This document shows positions 34,902-43,239 of a stretch of 64,000 bases of DNA, piece by piece. The notes under the pieces were generated by a model that saw nothing but the letters and a program-made list of their open reading frames with translations, was not told where the DNA came from and searched no databases. The DNA comes from Rhodobacter sp. SY28-1 (GTDB lineage: Bacteria > Pseudomonadota > Alphaproteobacteria > Rhodobacterales > Rhodobacteraceae). The position numbers and the translations under genes are program-made. Within the stretch, counting starts at the first letter, position 1; each line of letters starts with the position of its first letter. The stretch spans positions 34,488 through 98,487 of the forward strand of contig NZ_STGH01000006.1 in assembly GCF_005222785.1 (NCBI RefSeq), written 5' to 3'.

Positions 34902-35773
34902 CCCGTCATGGCGTGGGTCAGGATGCCGCGGACCCAGGTCGCATCGGGTTTCTGTCCGCTGAAGATCTCGAAGGCCTGCACGCCCTGATGGAAATAAAGA
35001 TCGTAGCCCGACAGGAAGGCCGCCCCCAGGCCTTCGACCTGGGCCCGGAACGTGGTCTGCTCGGGGGTATAGACTGCATCGAAGGCCCAGACCGGAGCGC
35101 CCTTCACCCCGTCCGGCAAGGGAGAGCCTGGCCGGCCGACCATGCCCAGCGGCGTGCAGTTCACCACGCCGTCGAAACCCGCCAGATCGGCCGTCTGCCC
35201 CGGCTCTGCCGCCTGTACCGGCAACCCCGGAAACTGCAGGCCAATCGCGCGGGCCAGCGACACGACCTTCGACAGATCCGCATCGTGCAGCACGATCCCG
35301 GCAGCACCGAGGGTGGCCAGACCAAAAGCCACGGCCCGCCCGACACCACCCGTCCCCAGCACAAGCACCCGCCCCGGAGCGGCCTCGGCAAAGCGCGCAC
35401 GAAATGCGGCGACAAAGCCCGTGTAGTCGGTGTTGAAGGCGCGTGGACCCTGGGCGGTAAAGCGGACGGTGTTCGACGACCCCATCGCCGCCACCACCGG
35501 ATCGCCCGCTGGCACCAGGGCCGCCGCCTCTTCCTTGTGGGGATAGGTGACGTTGACGCCGTCAAAACCCTGCGCCGCGCATTCCTTCAGAAGCGTGGCA
35601 AAACCCTTGCCCCGTTCCGCCGGGATGATGAGGTCATAGCTCGCGTTGCCCCCCACCGAGAGGGCTGACACCGTATGCAGAACCGGCGAGCGGGAGGCAG
35701 CGATATTCCCGCCGATCAAGCCCAGGCGCCAGGTGCGAGAAGTGGTAAGGGGCGAGATTTGATCAGCCTTCAT
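34898..35773 (-). CDS. Shikimate/quinate dehydrogenase (AroE family)
   Basis: 291 residues. Shikimate-binding SRSPVLH near residue 28, catalytic Lys in NVTYPHKEEA, Asp in NTDYTGF, NAD(P) loop VLGTGGVGRAVAFGLA, and NCTPLGMVG. The enzyme interconverts shikimate (or quinate) and its 3-dehydro form. Its place at the end of a TRAP operon and near a 3-dehydroshikimate dehydratase points to catabolism rather than aromatic amino acid synthesis. The start overlaps the DctM stop by 11 bases. Confidence 0.88.
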   Translation of the reverse strand: MKADQISPLTTSRTWRLGLIGGNIAASRSPVLHTVSALSVGGNASYDLIIPAERGKGFATLLKECAAQGFDGVNVTYPHKEEAAALVPAGDPVVAAMGSSNTVRFTAQGPRAFNTDYTGFVAAFRARFAEAAPGRVLVLGTGGVGRAVAFGLATLGAAGIVLHDADLSKVVSLARAIGLQFPGLPVQAAEPGQTADLAGFDGVVNCTPLGMVGRPGSPLPDGVKGAPVWAFDAVYTPEQTTFRAQVEGLGAAFLSGYDLYFHQGVQAFEIFSGQKPDATWVRGILTHAMTG

Positions 35774-37058
35774 AGCCGAACATCCTGGGCAGGAAGAGGA
35801 TCAGGTCCGGGACCAGCGTGAGAGCGACAAGAGCGGTGAGCAGAGCAAATAGGAAAGGCATTCCCTCCTTCACCATGTCCTTGATCGCAATGCCCGTGAC
35901 TCCGTTGATCACGAACAACAGCATCCCGTAGGGCGGCGTGATCAGGCCGATCATGCAGTTGACGACCGACATCACCCCGAAATGGATCGGGTCCACCCCC
36001 AGCGCCGCTGCGGTGGGCAGGAACAGCGGAATGATGACCAGGATGATGGTCGAGGCGTCCAGCACGCAGCCCAGCAGCAGGAACATCACGTTGACCAGCA
36101 GCAGGAACTCCATCCGCGACAGGTCCATCTCCACCAGCGCGCCGGAAATCGCCGTCGGGATGTTCTCGGTCGCCACGATGTAATTGAAGATCAGCGCAGA
36201 CCCGATGACCAGCCCGACCGAGGCTGACGAACGCGACGAGTCCAGGAAGATGTCGTACAGCGCGCGCAGGCTGAGCGATCGGTAGAACAGGCCCGACACA
36301 AGCAGCGCGTACAGCGCCGCCACAGCTGCCGCCTCGGTCGGGGTCGTGGCACCTCCGTAGATGCCCGCCAGCAAGATCACCGGCATCATCAGTGCGGGCA
36401 TGGCGCGCAGCGTGATCCCCGGCAGGCGGCGCAGGGGCACAGCTTCTTCGGCCGGGATGTTGCGGCGATGCGCAATGACACTGTTCATCACCATCAGCAC
36501 CAGCGTCATCAGAACGCCCGGGATCACCCCGCCCAGAAAGAGATAGCCGATGGAGGCGTCGGACACGAGCGCGTAAAGAACCATCGGGATAGACGGCGGA
36601 ATGATCGGGCCGATCGTTGCCGACGCCGCCACCACCGCTCCGGCAAAGCCCGGCGTATAGTGCCCGGTCTTCAGCATCATCGCGATCGAGATCTTGCCGA
36701 CGCCCGCCGCGTCAGCCACCGCCGAACCCGACATGCCCGAGAATATCAGGCTGACAAGGATATCGACCTGTGCAAGCCCCCCCTTGAAGCGTCCCACCAT
36801 GGCCTTGCAGAAGTCGAGCAGCCGGTCGCTGATCGCCCCCGCGTTCATGATGTTCGCCGCAACGATGAACAACGGGACAGCCAGCAACACAAAGCTGTCG
36901 TAGACCGACTGGATCAGCTGCTCCGATGCCAGCGCAAGGTCCTGCCCCGAGATGGCCAGATAGGCGACGGCCGACACGATCATCGCCAGCGCGATGGGCA
37001 TGCCCATGGCCGCCGCGGCGCACAGCACGACCAGGCAGACAGAGAAGGCCAGGCTCAT
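35763..37058 (-). CDS. TRAP transporter large permease (DctM family)
   Basis: 431 residues with about 12 helices. Signatures: SVYDSFVLLAVPLFIVAANI, GGLAQVDILVSLIFSGMSGS, AAGVGKISIAMMLKTGHYTP, TIGPIIPPSIPMVLYALVSD, LLLGCVLDASTIILVIIPLF. It overlaps DctQ by 4 bases and AroE by 11, so the operon is dctP-dctQ-dctM-aroE. Substrate is probably shikimate, quinate or a dehydro derivative, from context. Confidence 0.93.
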   Translation of the reverse strand: MSLAFSVCLVVLCAAAAMGMPIALAMIVSAVAYLAISGQDLALASEQLIQSVYDSFVLLAVPLFIVAANIMNAGAISDRLLDFCKAMVGRFKGGLAQVDILVSLIFSGMSGSAVADAAGVGKISIAMMLKTGHYTPGFAGAVVAASATIGPIIPPSIPMVLYALVSDASIGYLFLGGVIPGVLMTLVLMVMNSVIAHRRNIPAEEAVPLRRLPGITLRAMPALMMPVILLAGIYGGATTPTEAAAVAALYALLVSGLFYRSLSLRALYDIFLDSSRSSASVGLVIGSALIFNYIVATENIPTAISGALVEMDLSRMEFLLLVNVMFLLLGCVLDASTIILVIIPLFLPTAAALGVDPIHFGVMSVVNCMIGLITPPYGMLLFVINGVTGIAIKDMVKEGMPFLFALLTALVALTLVPDLILFLPRMFGYEG

Positions 37059-37576
37059 CTTCCGGTCTCCGTGTCGATCAGGTCATACGAGGTGATCTTC
37101 CCTTCGAGGTCGTGCTTGCCGCGCAGGAAGTCCACGATCATGCGGGAATAGCGCAGGATGATCATGGTCATGAAGGCCATGTAGATGATGAAGACGTAGT
37201 TCAAGGGTATGCGCAGTGTCGAGCTGCGCTTGATCTTGTAGAAATCCACGTAGTCCCAGGTCGGCAGGTAAGCCGCGACGAAGGCGATCACGATGGCCAC
37301 CGCACAGATCACCGAAAACACGCGCTGCACCGGGCGCTGCACGGACAGATACAGCACGTCGAACCGGATATGATCCGCCGGGCGCAGGCAAAAGGCCGAG
37401 CCCCAGAACACGATCCAAAGCCATAGCGACAGGCTCAGTTCGACGGTCCAGCCAAGCGAAAAGCTGAAGACGTAGCGTGCTGCGATCTGCACGAGGAAGA
37501 TGGCGAACATGGCGGCGAGCATCCCCGCCGCCACCGCATCCGCCGCGTGCCGCAACCCCTTCAGGATGCGGTCCAT
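37055..37576 (-). CDS. TRAP transporter small permease (DctQ family)
   Basis: 173 residues with four helices (AVAAGMLAAMFAIFLVQIAA, LSLSLWLWIVFWGSAFCL, VFSVICAVAIVIAFVAAYLP, YVFIIYMAFMTMIILRYSRM) and the loop RPADHIRFDVLYLSVQ. It starts 9 bases after the DctP stop and overlaps DctM by 4. Confidence 0.9.
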   Translation of the reverse strand: MDRILKGLRHAADAVAAGMLAAMFAIFLVQIAARYVFSFSLGWTVELSLSLWLWIVFWGSAFCLRPADHIRFDVLYLSVQRPVQRVFSVICAVAIVIAFVAAYLPTWDYVDFYKIKRSSTLRIPLNYVFIIYMAFMTMIILRYSRMIVDFLRGKHDLEGKITSYDLIDTETGR

Positions 37577-37585
37577 CGCGATGCC

Positions 37586-38584
37586 TTACTTGGCCAGTTC
37601 GTTGATCCGCTCCAGCATCCCCGCCGGCCAGTCCTTGGCATAGTCGGATGCCAGATAGGCCGCCTGCACCGCATCGCGGAACGCAGCGACATCGGGCTCA
37701 TAGACCTTCAGGCCCTGGCTTTCCAGGAAGGCCACAGCATCGGCTTCCTTCTGCAGCTGCATCTGCCGCGCATGTTCCGCCGCCGCATCGGCCGCCGCCT
37801 GCGTGGCCGCCTGCTGTTCCGGCGTCATCGCGTCCCAGGCCGCTTTCGAGATCGTCAGGTAGTTCAGGTCGACAAGGTGCGAGGTCAGCACGACCTGGTT
37901 GGTCACTTCGTAGAACTTGCTGTCGATCACCGACGGCAGCGGGTTGTCCTGCCCGTCGACTGCCCCGGTCTGAAGCGCGGTGTAAAGCTCGGGGAAGGCC
38001 ACCGGCACCGGCGACGCACCCAGCGCCGACCCAAGGAATTGCCACGCATCCGTCCCCGGCATCCGCAGCTTGATCCCGGCCATATCGGCGGGGGTCTTGA
38101 TTTCCTTGTCGCCCTTCAGGTTGATCTGGCGCTTGCCCAGATACATTACCGTCAGCAGCTTGACGCCCAGCTCGGCTTCGACCTTGGCTTTCAACGGGTC
38201 CATGATCGGGTCATTGAAGACTGCGATCTGATGCTCGGCCGACTGGTGGACATAGCCCGCCGTCAGAATGGTGAATTCCGGGAAAAAGCTGGAAAACTCC
38301 TGTGCCGATGCGATCGACATTTCCAGGTTGCCACGGGCGATGGCTTCCAGTTCCGTGCCCTGCTTGAACAGCGTTCCGTTCCAGTGCGGCTCAAAATTGG
38401 CGAACTCGGCAACACCGGGGCCGAACTTCTCGATCAGGCCGATGGCGCGGCTGTCCGTTTCGGTGTTGACCGAGGACAGGCGCAGGGTGATCTTGTCCTG
38501 AGCAAGGCTGGCTCCGGCTGACAGCAGCAACGCGCCTGCCGCAACAGCGGACATAAGGGCACGGCGTGTGGTGGTGAAGGTCAT
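37586..38584 (-). CDS. TRAP transporter substrate-binding protein (DctP family)
   Basis: 332 residues from the ATG at 38584, with GGGAGGAAG just upstream. Signal peptide: MTFTTTRRALMSAVAAGALL to SLAQ. Mature motifs: ITLRLSSVNTETDSRAIGLI, IKTPADMAGIKLRMPG, FPELYTALQTGAVDGQDNPL. First gene of its operon, divergent from the aldolase gene. Expected ligand: a cyclic polyhydroxy acid such as shikimate or quinate, inferred from neighbours. Confidence 0.93.
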   Translation of the reverse strand: MTFTTTRRALMSAVAAGALLLSAGASLAQDKITLRLSSVNTETDSRAIGLIEKFGPGVAEFANFEPHWNGTLFKQGTELEAIARGNLEMSIASAQEFSSFFPEFTILTAGYVHQSAEHQIAVFNDPIMDPLKAKVEAELGVKLLTVMYLGKRQINLKGDKEIKTPADMAGIKLRMPGTDAWQFLGSALGASPVPVAFPELYTALQTGAVDGQDNPLPSVIDSKFYEVTNQVVLTSHLVDLNYLTISKAAWDAMTPEQQAATQAAADAAAEHARQMQLQKEADAVAFLESQGLKVYEPDVAAFRDAVQAAYLASDYAKDWPAGMLERINELAK

Positions 38585-38806
38585 ATCTTCCTCCCGTTTG
38601 ACTTGGTTCCTTGGGTTCCGCCCCCTCCCCGGGGCGACCACGACGGATGCGGGAATCACCCGTTCTGACCGTCGTTGCTTTTATCTAACACCACATCGTC
38701 GAGCGTTCCTACCAGAATTTATGATCCTCCAATAATCGTTTTTCTTTCCCTTCGTCTGGTGATGCGCTTATATGGACAAGACACAGCGGCGAGGGGGGAG
38801 AACGCC

Positions 38807-39571
38807 ATGAAACTGCCGAAGAACGCCTTCAAGGCCGCGCTGGCCGAAGGAAGGACGCAGATTGGCCTGTGGGTCACGATCCCCGGCTCTGACAATGCCG
38901 AGGCGCTGGCAGGCTGCGGGTTCGACTGGCTTCTGATCGACACCGAACACTCCACAGTCGGGCTTGATACGGTCAAGTCCATGCTGCAGGCGATGGCCCC
39001 CTATCCGGTCAGCGCCGCCGTCCGCCCCGGCTGGAACGACGCGGTCGAGATCAAGCGCATCCTCGACGCCGGCGCGCAGACCATCCTTGTGCCCTACGTC
39101 CAGAACGCCGCCGAGGCCGCCCGCGCCGTCGCCGCCGTCCGCTATCCGCCCGCCGGTATGCGCGGCGTGGCGGGCATCACCCGTGCCACGCGCTATGGGC
39201 TGGTCGAGGGTTACACCGCCAATGCCGACAGCGAGATCTGTCTTCTGGTGCAGGTAGAAACGGCCGAGGCCCTGCAGAACATCGAGGCCATAGCGGCAGT
39301 CGACGGCGTCGATGGCATCTTCATCGGCCCGGCCGACCTTGCCACCAGCATGGGCTATCCCGGCAACCCCTCGGCGCCCGAGGTCAAGGCGGCGATCCTG
39401 GATGCCATCGCCCGCATCCGCGCGGCCGGAAAGCCTGCAGGGATCCTCAGCCTTGATCCCGCCCTTCTGAAGGATGCGGCTGCCGCCGGTTCCCTCTTTA
39501 CCGCCGTGGATGTCGACCAGGCCATCCTTCTGCGCGGCGCCCGGGCCATCGCACAAGACTGGAAACACTGA
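38807..39571 (+). CDS. HpcH/HpaI-type class II aldolase
   Basis: 254 residues from the ATG at 38807 (GAGGGGGGAG upstream). TIM-barrel family motifs: IGLWVTIPGSDNAEALAGCG, FDWLLIDTEHSTVGLDTV, QTILVPYVQNAAEAARAV, CLLVQVETAEALQNIEAIAA and VDGIFIGPADLATSMG, which carry the metal-binding Glu and Asp. Such enzymes split 4-hydroxy-2-oxoacids to pyruvate plus an aldehyde. Its role with shikimate-type substrates is not obvious. It leads the plus-strand operon with the AEC carrier and the dehydratase. Confidence 0.9.
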   Translation: MKLPKNAFKAALAEGRTQIGLWVTIPGSDNAEALAGCGFDWLLIDTEHSTVGLDTVKSMLQAMAPYPVSAAVRPGWNDAVEIKRILDAGAQTILVPYVQNAAEAARAVAAVRYPPAGMRGVAGITRATRYGLVEGYTANADSEICLLVQVETAEALQNIEAIAAVDGVDGIFIGPADLATSMGYPGNPSAPEVKAAILDAIARIRAAGKPAGILSLDPALLKDAAAAGSLFTAVDVDQAILLRGARAIAQDWKH

Positions 39572-39584
39572 AAAGGCCGCGCCG

Positions 39585-40499
39585 ATGTGGGCCTTCCTTG
39601 GGGTCACGCTGCCCGTCTACCTGATCATCGCTGTGGGCTTTGCGGCGGTGAAGGCGGGCTATGTGAAGACCGAGGATATGCGCGCCCTGGGCCGGGTCGT
39701 CCTGCGGCTGTGCATCCCGGCCACCCTGTTCGTGGCCATCCTCAAGGTGCCCGCCGGCCAGGCCGTCCGCTGGGATTTCCTGCTTGCCTATGCCCTGGGG
39801 TCGCTGTCGGTCTTTGCCGCAGGCATCGCCTTTGCCCGTCTGGCCCTGGGCCGCACCCGGCAGGCTTCTGTTCTTTCCGGCCTTGGCTCCTCATCCTCGA
39901 ACAGCGGCTTCATGGGCTTTCCCATCGTCGCCCTCGTCCTGGGCGATGTCGCGCTGCAGGCCTTTTCCATGGCGCTGATCGTCGAGAACATCCTGATGAT
40001 CCCGCTGGCCATGCTGCTTGCCGATGGCGGTCGAGGCGGGTTGTGGACTGGCGTGCTGCGCCCGATGCTGACCAACCCCCTCTTGATCGCGGTTGCAGCG
40101 GCGCTGGCCTTGTCGCTGATGTCCGTGCCCCTTCCCCAGCCCCTGTTCCGCGCGCTGGAGATGGTCGCCCCCGTCGGCCCCCCGGTGGCCCTGATGGCCG
40201 TCGGCGGCAGCATCGCCGCCCTGTCCTTTGCGCCGCTGCGTGCCGATGTGGGCGCGGTGGTCGCGGGCAAGTTGATCCTGCATCCCTTGGCCGTCGCAGC
40301 CGCCTTTGCCGTCGCGGGCAGCCTGCCCGCCGATCTTGCGCTGGCAGGCATCCTGTTCGCCGCTGTACCGATGATGTCGATCTACGCCCTGTTCGGCGAA
40401 CGCTGGGGCGCGGAAAGCATGGCTGCCTCGGCCCTGCTTCTGGCCACCGCGCTGTCCTTCTTCTCGGTCTCTGCCCTGCTCTGGCTGCACCCCACCTGA
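39585..40499 (+). CDS. AEC-family transporter (auxin efflux carrier type)
   Basis: 304 residues from the ATG at 39585, 13 bases after the aldolase stop. About ten membrane helices in two halves: VTLPVYLIIAVGFAAVKAGY, LCIPATLFVAILKV, SGLGSSSSNSGFMGFPIVAL, LIVENILMIPLAMLLA in the first; SFAPLRADVGAVVAGKLILH, LAGILFAAVPMMSIYALFGE in the second. Members carry dicarboxylates or other weak acids. It may export or import a pathway intermediate. Confidence 0.88.
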   Translation: MWAFLGVTLPVYLIIAVGFAAVKAGYVKTEDMRALGRVVLRLCIPATLFVAILKVPAGQAVRWDFLLAYALGSLSVFAAGIAFARLALGRTRQASVLSGLGSSSSNSGFMGFPIVALVLGDVALQAFSMALIVENILMIPLAMLLADGGRGGLWTGVLRPMLTNPLLIAVAAALALSLMSVPLPQPLFRALEMVAPVGPPVALMAVGGSIAALSFAPLRADVGAVVAGKLILHPLAVAAAFAVAGSLPADLALAGILFAAVPMMSIYALFGERWGAESMAASALLLATALSFFSVSALLWLHPT

Positions 40500-40517
40500 C
40501 CCATATGGGAGGTTCGC

Positions 40518-42395
40518 ATGAAGACATCCATCGCCACGGTCTCGATCTCGGGCACCTTCGCCGAGAAGCTCGACGCCATCGCCGCAGCCGGGTTCGACGG
40601 GATCGAGATCTTCGAGCAGGACTTCCTCGCCTCTGACTTCACCCCGGCCGAGGTGGGGCGAATGGTCGCCGATCAAGGCCTGTCGATCACCCTGTTCCAG
40701 CCCTTCCGCGACTTCGAGGGCCTACCGGAACCACACCGCAGCCGCGCCTTTGCCCGCGCGGCGCGCAAGTTCGACCTGATGAACCAGCTGGGCACCGACC
40801 TCGTTCTGGTTTGCTCTTCGGTCCATCCGGCGGCAATGGGCGGCATCGACCGCATGGCGCAGGATTTCCACGATCTGGGCGACCTGGCCCGCGCGCATGG
40901 GGTTCGTGTGGGATACGAGGCGCTGGCCTGGGGTCGCCATGTGAACGACCATCGTGACGCCTGGGAAGTGGTGCGCCGCGCCGATCACCCGCAGGTCGGG
41001 CTGATCCTTGACAGCTTTCACACGCTGGGCCGCAAGATCGACCCCGACACCATTCGCCGCATCCCCGGTGACAGGATCTTCTTCGTCCAGCTTGCCGATG
41101 CCCCGGCCATCCAGATGGACCTCCTCTACTGGTCGCGCCACTTCCGCAACATGCCGGGCGAGGGTGATCTGGATGTCACCGGCTTCATGCGCGCGGTCAT
41201 GGCCACCGGCTATTCCGGGCCCCTGTCGCTGGAGATCTTCAACGACCAGTTCCGCGCGGGCTCGCCCCGCCTGGTCGCGGGCGACGGCCACCGAAGTCTG
41301 ATCGCTCTGATGGATCAGGTCCGCCGCGCCGAACCCTCGATTACCGTCGACCTGCCCGCCTTTCCCGCCGCCACCCCGGTGGACCGGATCGAGTATCTGG
41401 AATTCGCCACGGCCCCGGACGAAGCTACGGCCCTTCAGGCTTTCCTCGCAGCGGCAGGCTTTGCCAAGGCCGGAGAGCATGTTTCAAAGCCCGTCACCCA
41501 TTGGCGGCAGGGCGGCGTGAACATTCTTGTGAACTTCGATCAGGGCGGGTTCTCCAACACGTCCTATGTCGCGCATGGCACGACCGTGTCCGAAGTCGCG
41601 CTGCTGGTGCCCGACGCCCGTGCCTCCTATGCCCGCGCCACCGCCCTGCTGGCGCAACCGCATGACCAGCCCACAGCATCGGGCGAACTGAACATACCCG
41701 CGATCCGGGGTGTCGGCGGCAGCCTGATCCGCCTGCTGGACCATGGCCCGCAGCTGTCGCGCATCTGGGACGTGGATTTCCGCAGCACCCCGGCGCCGGT
41801 TGGTGCGGGTCTGACCGGCATCGACCACATCGGCCAGACCATGGCCTATGACGAGATGCTAAGCTGGGCGCTGTTCTACGGCGCGATCTTCGGCGCAACC
41901 AAAGCGCCGATGGTGGATGTGGCGGACCCCGACGGTCTGGTCCGCAGCCAGGCGATGCAATCGGGCGGTCTGCGGGTCACCCTGAACGGGGCCGAGGCGC
42001 GGCGCACCCTTGCCGGACGCTTTGTGGAAGAGACTTTCGGGGCGGCAGTCCAGCACGTCGCCTTTGCCACCGCCGACATTTTCGCCACCGCAGCCGCCCT
42101 GGATAGGAACGGCTTCCCGACGCTGCAGATCGGCGCGAACTACTATGACGATGTCGCTGCCCGCTTCGGCCTTGACCCTGCGCTGGTGGACCGGATGCGT
42201 GTGGCGAATGTGCTCTACGACGAAGACGCAGGCGGGCAATTCTTCCAGCTCTACTCTGCCCCCCGCGCGGGTGGCTTCTTCTTCGAGATCGTCCAGCGAC
42301 AGGGCAACTACCAGGGGTACGGCGCCCCCAACGCTCCCTTCCGCATCGCCGCGCAAAAGCGCACCACGCGCCCCGCTGGCCTTCCAAGCATGTAG
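40518..42395 (+). CDS. quiC: 3-Dehydroshikimate dehydratase (QuiC-type) fused to HPPD-like domain
   Basis: 625 residues. The N-terminal ~280 residues are a xylose-isomerase-like TIM barrel with the expected metal ligands Glu134 (VGYEALAWG), Asp165 (LILDSFHTL), Gln191 (FFVQLADAP) and Glu239 (PLSLEIFND). Residues ~295-600 form two VOC units like 4-hydroxyphenylpyruvate dioxygenase (IEYLEFATAPDEATALQAFL, GIDHIGQTMAYDEMLSWALF, FFEIVQRQGNY). Bacterial QuiC/QsuB enzymes share this fusion and convert 3-dehydroshikimate to protocatechuate. RBS GGGAGG precedes the ATG. With AroE and the TRAP importer it makes a shikimate-to-protocatechuate route. Confidence 0.9.
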   Translation: MKTSIATVSISGTFAEKLDAIAAAGFDGIEIFEQDFLASDFTPAEVGRMVADQGLSITLFQPFRDFEGLPEPHRSRAFARAARKFDLMNQLGTDLVLVCSSVHPAAMGGIDRMAQDFHDLGDLARAHGVRVGYEALAWGRHVNDHRDAWEVVRRADHPQVGLILDSFHTLGRKIDPDTIRRIPGDRIFFVQLADAPAIQMDLLYWSRHFRNMPGEGDLDVTGFMRAVMATGYSGPLSLEIFNDQFRAGSPRLVAGDGHRSLIALMDQVRRAEPSITVDLPAFPAATPVDRIEYLEFATAPDEATALQAFLAAAGFAKAGEHVSKPVTHWRQGGVNILVNFDQGGFSNTSYVAHGTTVSEVALLVPDARASYARATALLAQPHDQPTASGELNIPAIRGVGGSLIRLLDHGPQLSRIWDVDFRSTPAPVGAGLTGIDHIGQTMAYDEMLSWALFYGAIFGATKAPMVDVADPDGLVRSQAMQSGGLRVTLNGAEARRTLAGRFVEETFGAAVQHVAFATADIFATAAALDRNGFPTLQIGANYYDDVAARFGLDPALVDRMRVANVLYDEDAGGQFFQLYSAPRAGGFFFEIVQRQGNYQGYGAPNAPFRIAAQKRTTRPAGLPSM

Positions 42396-42702
42396 GCGGT
42401 GACGCGGGCATTGCGGTGGAGCATTGACCGCGCCTCGATGCAACGCCCTTCTGTCCGGGTGAAACTGCACGACGGTCTGCCGCCCTGCTGCGCATTGGAA
42501 CGGGCCCCTGCATTACTAGCCTGGCCAAGGGCACCCATCCGGCGCAAAGCCGGTGGTCAAGCTACCCCTGTGATCGTGGTGCACCTCTTCCGCCGCTTAT
42601 TGTCCAACTTGGTTGGAAATGGGTGGATGCCGCTCTCCCCTCACGGCATCGCGATGTGCCAAGCCCGGGATGTCGAAGCACAATCTGCAGGAGAGGGCAT
42701 CC
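42396..42702. other. No recognisable feature
   Basis: The bases between the dehydratase stop and the IS110 remnant show no gene or hairpin I can support. Base composition is similar to the neighbours. Confidence 0.5.
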
Positions 42703-42836
42703 ATGAGAGAGTTAAGCATCGTCAGCGTGGACCTGGCGAAGAACGGTCGAGGTCTACAGTTTGGCGGCGGATGGGTCCGACCTGTTCCGGAGAAGGCTGA
42801 CCCGGCTTCAATTCGCATGGTTAGGCATCAGTCGCG
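42703..42836 (+). mobile_element. IS110/IS1111-family transposase 5' fragment
   Basis: Starts MRELSIVSVDLAKNG, the usual opening of IS110-type transposases including the first catalytic Asp. Single-base gaps follow, and another frame continues AADGSDLFRRRLTRLQF, as expected for the next conserved segment. The rest is lost. Confidence 0.65.
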
Positions 42837-42881
42837 CCTGTTGCGGATGTCAGTCCGAAAACTGTGTCGAATTCATAATTT

Positions 42882-42932
42882 CAATGGCTTAGGACTCGGG
42901 GACGGTTGGATGTTAGGCCCATCCCTCCGCCA
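42882..42932 (+). repeat. Imperfect direct repeat, right copy
   Basis: The partner of the repeat at 21019-21070, same orientation; the 29-base core is 42904-42932. It lies just behind the IS110 remnant, at the right edge of the catabolic block. Confidence 0.7.
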
Positions 42933-43239
42933 TATTCCTCTGATCCCTGCCAGTGAGGTCGGACCGGACTGCACTCCCGCTCGGACCATCCCTAAGGACA
43001 TCGTGGCAGCGGTTGACGCCGCAACCACCGTTCAGGACCTTGCCCGCCGGGGTCACGGCACAAGACTGCTCTCGGCCCGATCCCCTCGCCCAGACCTCCC
43101 ATCCTGGTCCGATGGCCTTGTCCCGCTTTGGCTGCAGGGACACGGCAAAACACTTGATATGCAGGAAAAACAAAGTGATCCTCTGCAGGACTGACACGCG
43201 GTCGACCCGCGTCTTTCATGAAGCCCGGGGGGGAATCGG
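42933..43239. other. No recognisable gene; upstream region of flavoprotein gene
   Basis: I see no coding or RNA gene. The end of this stretch carries a G-rich ribosome-binding site (CGGGGGGGAATC) directly before the flavoprotein ATG. Confidence 0.5.
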
